NCBI GenBank assembly: GCA_903903765.1
Contig: CAIVAH010000099.1
Span: 1-14,444 of the forward strand
Source of the DNA: an uncultured Methylococcaceae bacterium
Lineage (GTDB): Bacteria > Pseudomonadota > Gammaproteobacteria > Methylococcales > Methylomonadaceae
Length of the DNA: 14,444 nucleotides
Direction: 5' to 3'
The notes beneath the pieces were generated by a model. That model was given only the letters and a program-made list of their open reading frames with translations, was not told the DNA's origin and ran no database searches. Both the position numbers and the translations under genes were made by a program. Below are positions 1 through 6,331 of the stretch, piece after piece (position 1 is the stretch's first letter; each line of letters begins with the position of its first letter).

Positions 1-802
1 AGACCATTGAAATGTCTAAAGATTAACGGCTCACCATAACGCGCCATTAATATCTTCGGCGGTAAAGTACCGTCAAACGTCCACACTGAATTTTTATCTT
101 GGATCGGTAAGTTAGGATGCAATTTAATCACCGCACCCGCCGTACCCGGAATCCCGTCACCGTTCGCATCAATATAATACAAACCGTTCGGGCCAAACTC
201 TCCATTTGCATAACCGTGCAACTGCACGCCATCACGTAATCCACCATTAACACGCGCGCCCGATTGTGCGGATTGAAAAAAGCGTTTATACGGAAACTCA
301 TCCCAACGTTGATGTGCAAACTGCTCACCACCGGGACGACCTTCAGCAACGTCGCCGTTTTAGTCGCTAAACACTCATTTACTTTAGCTTCCCATGGGTT
401 AGGAATAGTTTCATCCACCACCCGCACCGGGATCGAATTCATTTTCTCTTTTAAGAAGCCATCTAATAAAGCGCCATCCGGGCCAGAGGTACAATCCGCA
501 GGCGCAGGGAACGTACGGGTATTATCAATACTCGAGATACCAATGGATTTGCTGGTATCTTCAAAAGTACCAAACTCTTCAAAGGTAAACATCTTAGCGG
601 TAAATTCAGTCGCACAAGAACCGTTAATACATAACGGACTAGGCACGGGCTTCGATACACCTGTCACAGGATCAACCTGAGCCGTTGGAATGTTAAAGCC
701 GCCCGCATGGACCGACCCACTTAACAAACCAATTGTTAACGCCAATAAAGAAATTGGCTTTTTCTTAACAATTAGTTTGATGGTTTGTTTTTTATTATCC
801 AT
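1..802 (-). pseudogene. Multicopper oxidase-like secreted protein, frameshifted and cut by the window edge
   Basis: The ATG at 802 follows a GGGAAGG ribosome site 6 bases upstream. It begins a basic N-terminus, a hydrophobic stretch and a Sec signal ending in SVHA (cleavage near residue 33). The frame is sensible to about residue 148 (ECLATK), then turns into low-quality sequence that stops at 128. The adjacent frame, from base 359 to the left edge, continues naturally: NGDVAEGRPGGEQFAHQRWD, then a GLRDGVQLHGYANGEFGPNG segment, and ends ARYGEPLIFRHFNGL. The stretch from SVWTF onward parallels VWTY...ANYGQPVLMRMFNSLP of the intact oxidase at 1278, which marks it as the first cupredoxin domain of a multicopper oxidase. 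One extra A in the AAAA run at 358-361 would restore the frame. It may be a true pseudogene or a sequencing or assembly error. The copper motifs would lie beyond the left edge. Resemblance to the large MofA/McoA-type oxidases is a guess only. Confidence 0.72.
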
Positions 803-988
803 CTTATACCTTCCCAAAATATTTAAACAAATTCATACGTAAAATCAAACAAATACATACAACAACAAATTAAAAAAACTTACATAAACTATTGATATAT
901 CTCAGCATAACCATTACCTCAGCAATACCTTTCTACTCACGCGCTGGCTATATACGCCCATCTTCAACGAATTTTTAATACGTATACA

Positions 989-1033
989 ATTCTACTTATT
1001 TGTTAAAATTCACAACACTACATATCTATGTGG
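989..1033 (-). promoter_or_regulatory. Palindromic activator box plus -10, facing the broken oxidase gene
   Basis: Read on the minus strand, the box is CCACATAGATATGTAG (1033 to 1018), matching the box near 14175 at 14 of 16 positions. After exactly 23 bp comes TAGAAT (994 to 989), one mismatch from the TATAAT consensus. The start site would be near 982, giving a leader of about 180 nt before the ATG at 802. On the plus strand no -10 lies at the same distance, so the element is assigned to the minus-strand gene. Being near-palindromic, it could still influence the divergent gene at 1278. Confidence 0.6.
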
Positions 1034-1188
1034 TTTAACATTTTTGTTTCACTATATTGAAATACTTTATCGCTCTAAAACTCTAGTACACACTATATAT
1101 AACGGATATTGAATAATCATTGACCTTAAAACCAACTGGCTAGTTTTGTAAAAATAAAATAAAAAAAATAAATAAATTAACTTTTTTA

Positions 1189-1216
1189 TGGACAAAATAT
1201 TTCCAAGTGCTAAGAT
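1189..1216 (+). promoter_or_regulatory. Candidate sigma-70 promoter for the CotA-like oxidase
   Basis: TGGACA at 1189-1194 (5 of 6 to TTGACA) is followed after 16 bp by TAAGAT at 1211-1216. The latter is preceded by TGC, an extended -10 arrangement. The predicted start near 1223 gives a leader of about 55 nt. No activator box lies at the standard distance, so this oxidase may be controlled differently from the other genes here. Confidence 0.45.
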
Positions 1217-1277
1217 ACAAACTATACAAATGTTAATTTATTTAATAAGCGTTAAACTTTACTGATCAGGTAGGTCT

Positions 1278-3284
1278 ATGTTTAAAAAAACCAGAAGTTT
1301 ATTTAGCCATTCCAAACACGAAACACATGTTGCTAAGTACATTAAAGAAGTGCGCGATATTGAAGCTGCGGGCGTAACGCGTAGAGAACTCTTCAAGATG
1401 GGCTTAACCGCCAGCGCTAGCGGCTTGGTAACAATATCAGGTGGCAGTTTAATTCCTGGTTTAGCTCAGGCGCAAAATGCGGGTAATAACAATAATTTCT
1501 TGGTCGTCAGTCCTGCTTGTAAAAAACCCTGGTCAGAACCCTTAGTCATTCCAAAAGCCTGTCAACCGGTCAGTCAATTTATGGGTTTGCCTGCTGGTGA
1601 ATATCCTCATGCGGCTACCTTAAACATTGAAAAATTTCACTCAGGTTGTGGCGAGATAGGTGAATGGGAAAAATATACCGATGCCAGACGCGAACCGCAT
1701 CAACAATGGCAAGCCTTAAATGGCGAAAATTCAATTAAATACGAGTTAGAGTGTTGCGAAATTGATTGGAATTTTTATTGTTCAGAAGAATATCCAAGCT
1801 TTAACTCAAAAGTGTGGACTTATAAAGATATGACGCCTAATGTTGATGGTGACTATGCGTGCGGCCCTGTCAGAATTAAAGCGAATTACGGCCAACCAGT
1901 CTTAATGCGCATGTTTAATAGTTTGCCGATGCATGGCCGAGATAATCAAGGCTTTGGCATTAATCAAATTTCCCCGCATTTACATAATGCACATAACCCC
2001 CCCGAATCCGATGGCGGCCCTAATCGCTTTTTTGATTCAGGTAAATTTTATGATTTTTGGTATCCCAATATTCGGGCTGGTTTTAAAAGCACGCATACAA
2101 AATCCACCCGTTATGATGCCAGCACAAAACAATATTACGAGTGTGCAGGAGATTGGAAAGAAACCCAAAGTTCCTTATGGTTTCATGATCATCGTATGGA
2201 CTTTACTGCCCAAAATGTCTACAAAGGCATGGCCTCGTTCTACTCTTTATTTAGTAGTGATATTAATCTTGACACCGATAACGAAACCACGGGCTTAAGA
2301 TTACCCAGCGGCGAATACGATATTCCGGTGGTCATTAGTGATAAAACCTTTGACCAAGATGGTCAAATGTTTATGGATTTATTTAATAGTGGTGGCTTTA
2401 AAGGTGACATGACCTGTGTTAACTTTAAAATTAAACCGTTCTTAGAAGTTAAACGCCGTAAATACCGCTTTAGATTATTAAACGGTGGCCCATCAACTTT
2501 CTTAGAATTATCATTAAAAAATGGCAAGCCAACCATAAAAGTGCCTACCTTAATGACACGCATAGCTAATGACGGTAATTTATTACCCAAAGCCCAAATA
2601 GTCCCTAGTGTCCGTTTAGGTGTGGCAGAACGTGCGGATATCATTATAGATTTTAGTCATTACAAAAACGGTGACATTGTATATCTAGAAAATAGATTGC
2701 AATCTTTAGCGCCTTCTAAAGGCACCACCGGCAGAATATTAGCATCCAGTGCAGCGACCGAAATTTTAATGTTTAAAATTACCGGGCCGTTAGTAACAGA
2801 CGATTACAGCGCACCGATGAAGATGCTTCAAACTCAGGAAATGGTGCCCTTACCAGTACAACCTAAGGCAACCGTAAGGCGTAGCTTCAGTTTTGGCACC
2901 AGTAATGGCGCCTGGAATGTCAACGGGAAACTATACAGCCCGTTAGTCATGTCAGCTTATCCTGCGGAAGGTTCCTGTGAAGAATGGACCTTTACCTCGG
3001 GTGGTGGCTGGTCACATCCTATACATATTCATCATGAAGAAAGCCTATTAATTAAACGTAATGGCAATGCCCCTGCACTTGATGATCAATCTAGAAAAGA
3101 TGTGTATCGGGTGGGCGAAGGCGCCCAAGGCACTGCGGGTACTTCAAGCTTAACCATTAAAATGCAATTTAGAGATTGGGTAGGCGATTATCCTTGTCAC
3201 TGTCACAATGTCGTGCATGAAGATCATGGCATGATGATTAGATTTAAAATTGTTCCCCCCACCGATCCCAAAGCCGGTAAATAA
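1278..3284 (+). CDS. Tat-exported CotA/bilirubin-oxidase-type multicopper oxidase
   Basis: This 668-residue protein is a three-cupredoxin-domain copper oxidase, expected to take electrons from a substrate at a type 1 copper and reduce O2 to water at a trinuclear cluster in the periplasm. The twin-arginine motif TRRELFK (residues 34-40) sits after a long n-region, and cleavage is likely after AQA (63-65). All four copper motifs are present: HLH (234-236, within SPHLHNAHNPPESDG), HDH (303-305), HPIHIH (580-585) and HCHNVVHEDHGM (641-652). The Met at 652 fits the axial type 1 ligand position. LPSGEYDIPVVISD, the EVKRRKYRFRLLNG segment and VAERADIIIDF closely follow my recollection of Bacillus CotA. 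At 668 residues it is longer than CotA (about 510). The extra length is mainly N-terminal, with several cysteines (including ECCE and DYAC) between residues 75 and 200. The ATG follows a CAGGTAGG ribosome site. It diverges from a second oxidase gene and precedes a Sco chaperone. The substrate is unknown; Mn(II), Cu(I) and phenolics are all possible for this class. Confidence 0.93.
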   Translation: MFKKTRSLFSHSKHETHVAKYIKEVRDIEAAGVTRRELFKMGLTASASGLVTISGGSLIPGLAQAQNAGNNNNFLVVSPACKKPWSEPLVIPKACQPVSQFMGLPAGEYPHAATLNIEKFHSGCGEIGEWEKYTDARREPHQQWQALNGENSIKYELECCEIDWNFYCSEEYPSFNSKVWTYKDMTPNVDGDYACGPVRIKANYGQPVLMRMFNSLPMHGRDNQGFGINQISPHLHNAHNPPESDGGPNRFFDSGKFYDFWYPNIRAGFKSTHTKSTRYDASTKQYYECAGDWKETQSSLWFHDHRMDFTAQNVYKGMASFYSLFSSDINLDTDNETTGLRLPSGEYDIPVVISDKTFDQDGQMFMDLFNSGGFKGDMTCVNFKIKPFLEVKRRKYRFRLLNGGPSTFLELSLKNGKPTIKVPTLMTRIANDGNLLPKAQIVPSVRLGVAERADIIIDFSHYKNGDIVYLENRLQSLAPSKGTTGRILASSAATEILMFKITGPLVTDDYSAPMKMLQTQEMVPLPVQPKATVRRSFSFGTSNGAWNVNGKLYSPLVMSAYPAEGSCEEWTFTSGGGWSHPIHIHHEESLLIKRNGNAPALDDQSRKDVYRVGEGAQGTAGTSSLTIKMQFRDWVGDYPCHCHNVVHEDHGMMIRFKIVPPTDPKAGK

Positions 3285-3288
3285 ACCT

Positions 3289-3366
3289 TGCCGCTTCCTA
3301 TTGCGGCAGTTGTCAACTCTGGAACTTTGCAACCCCTAGCCAGGTTCCAGGCCCCCGACCTTTTTT
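3289..3366 (+). terminator. Probable transcription terminator after the oxidase gene
   Basis: Two hairpins follow the stop codon. The first has stem TGCCGC/GCGGCA (3289-3308). The second has stem CTGGAAC/GTTCCAG (3319-3350) and is followed, after a C-rich stretch, by a run of six T (3361-3366). The large loop and the gap before the T run make it less than ideal, but it fits the separate promoter of the next gene. Confidence 0.5.
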
Positions 3367-3620
3367 CCTGAATAGCATTCCTATCATTAGACACAATTTT
3401 AAAAATATTTTTTAACATAAATATTATCTTTAAATCCTTACCCCCCTCTAAAGTCCCCCATTGCCCTACCGAACATCAAGCGCTGAAAAATTTATTAAAA
3501 AATTTTATTAATAAAAACAAGAGTTCATTAATAAAACTCACTCTATACCTTTATAAACAAGCATTTAAAATAAAAATATCCTAGCAATAAAATCACAATA
3601 TGTTAAAATACTTTTAAATA

Positions 3621-3665
3621 CTACATAAACATGTAGTACCAAAGACTAGACTGCTTAGCTAAACT
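3621..3665 (+). promoter_or_regulatory. Palindromic activator box plus -10 of the Sco gene
   Basis: The box CTACATAAACATGTAG (3621-3636) is a perfect 6-bp inverted repeat with a 4-bp centre. Equivalently, it is a 7-2-7 arrangement of CTACATR half-sites. After 23 bp comes TAAACT (3660-3665) as the -10, with no recognisable -35, as expected for an activator-dependent promoter. The start would be near 3672. The box and the ten bases in front of it (from 3612) are identical to those before 7420. Confidence 0.72.
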
Positions 3666-3719
3666 AGTCCCATAGATTGAATTAATAATTATGGTAAACC
3701 ATTAACTGAGGAATAAACG

Positions 3720-4379
3720 ATGAATAAGCGCGATTTTATCAAATCTACTTTAGCAGCGACTGCAGGCTTAGCCTTGGCAGCTGATAATTCGCCATCACTT
3801 GCCTCTGTCACCCCCATTACTTCAAAACAAAAAACCCAAGCTGCAATTGCCAAACGTCGCAGAGATAAATTTCTTAACTTACCTTTATTAACCCACGAAG
3901 GTAAGCTAGTGCACTTTTATGATGATTTATTAAAAGATAAAATTGTTTTAATTAATTTTACTTATGTAGACTGCAAAGGCATTTGCCCTGGTATGACCGA
4001 AAATCTTAAAAAGGTCTATAAAGAATTTGGCGATCGAATGGGTAAAGATGTGTTTATGTATTCGTTTTCTTTAGTGCAAGACAGCCCAGAAAAACTTAAA
4101 GACTATCGTAAAATGCACCATATTAAAGATGGCTGGACTTTTTTAACTGGCACTAAAGACGATATTGAAGCGATCAGAATTCACTTAGGTTTTAATTCTA
4201 CAGACCCTAAAATTGACCAAGACCGTTCACAACATACGGGTGTGGTTAAATTTGGCATCGAAGCCTTAGAAACTTGGGGCATGACCCCTGCCCTAGGCGA
4301 CCCTAAATTTATTGCCGAATACGTCCGCTGGATGGAACCGAATGGCGCACGCCCAGATGCAGTCGCGTTAGCCGGCTAA
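3720..4379 (+). CDS. Sco1/SenC-family copper chaperone / thiol oxidoreductase
   Basis: This 219-residue protein has a thioredoxin fold of the Sco family. Such proteins bind Cu through a CxxxC pair and a distal His, and deliver copper or reduce thiols on periplasmic copper enzymes. Here the motif is C85-KGI-C89 in NFTYVDCKGICPGM, the distal His is probably H172 in SQHTGVV, and SLVQDSPEKLKDY corresponds to the family's conserved Asp-Pro region. The N-terminus KRDFIK plus a hydrophobic stretch resembles a Tat signal with KR instead of RR. It could also be a Sec signal or a membrane anchor. The start is supported by TGAGGAA just upstream. It lies 435 bp after the oxidase but has its own box-controlled promoter. 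I infer that it serves the copper oxidases of this cluster rather than cytochrome oxidase, whose genes are not seen here. Confidence 0.9.
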   Translation: MNKRDFIKSTLAATAGLALAADNSPSLASVTPITSKQKTQAAIAKRRRDKFLNLPLLTHEGKLVHFYDDLLKDKIVLINFTYVDCKGICPGMTENLKKVYKEFGDRMGKDVFMYSFSLVQDSPEKLKDYRKMHHIKDGWTFLTGTKDDIEAIRIHLGFNSTDPKIDQDRSQHTGVVKFGIEALETWGMTPALGDPKFIAEYVRWMEPNGARPDAVALAG

Positions 4380-4527
4380 TTTATATTAGTAAGCTTATAA
4401 ACGCTTATTAGGAAGGCAGAAAACTATTTTGTAGGCTCACTCAATCTTATTGTGTGGTACTTTTTTATTTTAGGGGTGGGTATTTAAGATAGGTGGGCTC
4501 CCAAACACAAATAGTAGCGCAGTAAAA

Positions 4528-4556
4528 GTTTTAGTGGCCTCACTAAAACCTTTATT
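4528..4556 (+). terminator. Hairpin that probably ends the Sco transcript
   Basis: A perfect 9-bp stem GTTTTAGTG/CACTAAAAC closes a 4-base loop (GCCT). It is preceded by AAAA and followed by CCTTTATT. The flanking A and T tracts make it a possible bidirectional terminator. It lies about 150 nt after the Sco stop codon. A weaker hairpin without a T run lies closer, at 4387-4410. Confidence 0.45.
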
Positions 4557-4574
4557 GCCTAAGCTAAACCTTTA

Positions 4575-4675
4575 AGGTGAAGCCGACTAGCTTCGAGGTG
4601 AAGCCGACTGACTTCGAGGTGAAGCCGACTGACTTCAAGGTAAACCAGGCTAGCTTCAAGGTAAACCAAACTCCC
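4575..4675 (+). repeat. 21-bp tandem repeat array, four full units plus a partial one
   Basis: Units start at 4575, 4596, 4617 and 4638, with a partial fifth at 4659. The core unit is AGGTGAAGCCGACTGACTTC plus G or A. Units 2 and 3 are nearly identical, unit 1 differs in the middle (CTAGC), and units 4 and 5 are diverged (AGGTAAACCA). The array is more GC-rich than its surroundings. Because 21 is seven codons, one frame stays open through the array, but no start or ribosome site supports translation. Confidence 0.85.
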
Positions 4676-4828
4676 AACCGTGGTACTAATCAAATTAGCT
4701 GCCATACCTAAACTACTGCATGTGCAACCCCAATTATATTCCAGCTCAGTAAAACTAACTAGAGAGCGGTGTCCTCTTAAAACATTAAGCCATTCAACTA
4801 ATAATCTAGCGATTCCAATTGTTTAAAC

Positions 4829-4837
4829 TGCTATAAT
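4829..4837 (+). promoter_or_regulatory. Extended -10 promoter for the histidine kinase
   Basis: TGCTATAAT is a perfect TATAAT with the upstream TGn extension, which can work without a -35, and no good -35 is seen. A second TATAAT lies at 4844-4849. The leader to the ATG at 4943 would be about 100 nt and contains the hairpin at 4869-4902. No activator box is present, so the sensor may be expressed constitutively. Confidence 0.5.
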
Positions 4838-4868
4838 TCTGTTTATAATCTTAACTATAACTATCATC

Positions 4869-4902
4869 AGCTCCCTATAACCCTGCTGCACAGGAGCTTT
4901 TC
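4869..4902 (+). terminator. Weak hairpin with T run in the kinase leader
   Basis: The 6-bp stem AGCTCC/GGAGCT (4869-4874 with 4893-4898) has an 18-base loop and is followed by TTTT. It could end upstream transcription or attenuate the kinase transcript. The stem is short, so it may be chance. Confidence 0.25.
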
Positions 4903-4942
4903 CGTCTATAAATTCTGTAATAACGAGCCTTTTTAAAATATC

Positions 4943-6331
4943 ATGACCGATAAATGTTCACACTGTATCGACCACCAACTCTTACAATCCATATTTGATA
5001 CCACCGATGCGGCGCTGTTTTATATTGATCAACACGGCATAATCAATCGCGTCAATCAGCGGATGCTAGAGATATTTCATATCACCGAAGCACAACTGCT
5101 TGGTCAACACATTGCTACCGCCATTAGATTTGACGACCAGCATAATGATTTTAGTTGCCTGCATGGTTTACTAGAAAATAAAGAGGATACCACCGAATAT
5201 ACTCGGACTTATCAACGCGCAGATGGCACAGAATTTTGGGGGCACATTAAAGCGCGGCGCATCCTAAAGAAAGACATTCCAGAAGGAATTGTGTGTCTTA
5301 TTACCGATATCAGCCCACAAAAACAAATAGAAGCCGATTTACTACAAGCTAATATGAGCTTTAACTTAATGAGCGATACCCTGCCCTGCGGCCTTTACGA
5401 TTATAGGCTGTACCCAGACGGCAAGGGTGATTACGAATATTTAAGTAAAAGAGCAGAAGATATATTTGAACTGAGCTTTGCTGAAATTAGTGCCGATATT
5501 GCTAAGTTTTACCAGCAAATACACCCAGAAGATTTGCCAGAACTACTAAATAAAGACAAACCCGCTATTAAAAATAACACCCTATTTACGACTGAATTTA
5601 GAATCTCTACCCGCTCCGGGCAATTAAAATGGATTAAGCTATCCGCCTTGCCTAACAGAACTTATGCAGATAAGTCTGTGTTGTGGAGTGGCTATATCCT
5701 AGATGTCACCAAACAAAAAGAGTTAGAGAAAGATTTATTAGAATTAACCGTTGCGCACCGCATCTCTTTAGAACATGAGCGCATTATGGAAGATTTACAT
5801 GACGGCTTTGGCTCTCAACTTTCCAGCGCGGGCTTAATGGCGCAAAAGGGTCGGTTAAGCAACCCACAAATGGCGAACATTCTACAAGAATGCATGGAAG
5901 ACTTGCATATCGTGGTTGATACTTTTGCCAACCATGAAAAGAACCTACACACATCGCTCGTTAATTTTAAATACCGCACCGAACAACGCAATGCGAATTC
6001 GGCCATTGCTTTTCATTGGAATATTCAATTAAATACAGTGCCTAGCTTAGATTCAAGATCCATCTTGCATATTATGCGCATTATTCAAGAAGCCATTAAC
6101 AATGCCTTAAAACACGCTCAACCCAATAATATTTACATTGCAGCGATTTATAGTCAGGCGGAATTAATGATTACGATTAAAGATGATGGCATTGGCATGC
6201 CTGATGTGCTTCAATCGGGACGAGGCTTGCGTAATATGAAAAAACGCTCCCTAGAGGTGGGTGGGAGTTTGCATTTTGAAAACACGCACCCCGGCACCCA
6301 AATTTGTTTTATCTTACAGTATGCTATTTGA
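4943..6331 (+). CDS. Cytoplasmic PAS-PAS sensor histidine kinase, NarL-type (HisKA_3/HATPase)
   Basis: This 462-residue kinase has no membrane segment, so it should sense an internal or diffusible signal. The order is: N-terminal CSHC (C5, C8), a possible metal or redox site; PAS domain 1 (about 12-125) ending in a PAC-like RADGTEFWGHIKAR...LITDIS segment; PAS domain 2 (about 138-258); a short coiled linker; a HisKA_3 dimerisation segment, ERIMEDLHDGFGSQL, with phosphoacceptor H286; and an ATP-binding domain with N box QEAINNALKHA (E383, N386, N387), G1 box DDGIGMP (D414-G416) and G2 box GRGLRNM (from 426). This architecture pairs with NarL/LuxR-type regulators, and one is encoded convergently just downstream with an 18-bp overlap of 3' ends. 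The ATG at 4943 has only a poor, distant ribosome site (ACGAG), so expression may be low. The signal is not known; redox state, oxygen or copper are inferences from the cluster. Confidence 0.9.
   Translation: MTDKCSHCIDHQLLQSIFDTTDAALFYIDQHGIINRVNQRMLEIFHITEAQLLGQHIATAIRFDDQHNDFSCLHGLLENKEDTTEYTRTYQRADGTEFWGHIKARRILKKDIPEGIVCLITDISPQKQIEADLLQANMSFNLMSDTLPCGLYDYRLYPDGKGDYEYLSKRAEDIFELSFAEISADIAKFYQQIHPEDLPELLNKDKPAIKNNTLFTTEFRISTRSGQLKWIKLSALPNRTYADKSVLWSGYILDVTKQKELEKDLLELTVAHRISLEHERIMEDLHDGFGSQLSSAGLMAQKGRLSNPQMANILQECMEDLHIVVDTFANHEKNLHTSLVNFKYRTEQRNANSAIAFHWNIQLNTVPSLDSRSILHIMRIIQEAINNALKHAQPNNIYIAAIYSQAELMITIKDDGIGMPDVLQSGRGLRNMKKRSLEVGGSLHFENTHPGTQICFILQYAI

Larger units (their letters stand above)
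818..1277. other. Divergent AT-rich intergenic region
   Basis: This region separates two diverging multicopper oxidase genes. It holds the minus-strand activator box and -10 (989-1033) and a separate plus-strand promoter (1189-1216). It also has a TTACATAAACTAT 13-mer at 880-892 that recurs at 7454-7466 in another box-controlled promoter. The rest is A/T-rich with homopolymer runs, and I see no gene in it. Confidence 0.6.
3285..3719. other. Intergenic region between oxidase and Sco gene
   Basis: The region holds the oxidase terminator (3289-3366), then an AT-rich stretch with repeated TTATTAATAA-like words near 3490-3535 and no credible reading frame. The Sco promoter follows, with its activator box at 3621-3636. 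The 435-bp gap and the terminator argue that the oxidase and the Sco gene are not one simple operon. Confidence 0.6.
4380..4942. other. Long intergenic region between Sco gene and histidine kinase
   Basis: The region contains a small hairpin (4387-4410), the 9-bp-stem hairpin at 4528-4549, a 21-bp tandem repeat array (4575-4675), an extended -10 promoter (4829-4837) and a leader hairpin (4869-4902). I find no credible protein gene. The repeat array has one open frame, but it lacks a ribosome site. Confidence 0.6.

Noticed and set aside
355..365. Programmed -1 ribosomal frameshift in the oxidase gene
   Set aside because: Slipping back one base would place the Lys tRNA on TAA, and no canonical slippery heptamer is present. 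A mutation or sequencing error is simpler.
264..680. 138-codon plus-strand open frame
   Set aside because: It lies antisense to the signal-bearing minus-strand oxidase gene, has no ribosome site and no recognisable protein features.
1018..1057. The box at 1018 as promoter of the oxidase at 1278
   Set aside because: On the plus strand the position 23 bp downstream reads TTGAAA, not a -10. The minus-strand reading fits the other three promoters exactly. A better plus-strand promoter lies at 1189-1216.
1933..2298. 121-codon plus-strand open frame inside the oxidase gene
   Set aside because: It overlaps the HLH and HDH copper motifs of the real frame and its translation has no domain-like character.
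4575..4675. CRISPR array
   Set aside because: The 21-bp units are directly adjacent with no unique spacers, and no cas genes are present.
4577..4711. Small repeat-peptide gene (GTG start, 44 codons)
   Set aside because: There is no ribosome site, the start codon lies within the repeat unit, and the frame is open only because the period is a multiple of three.
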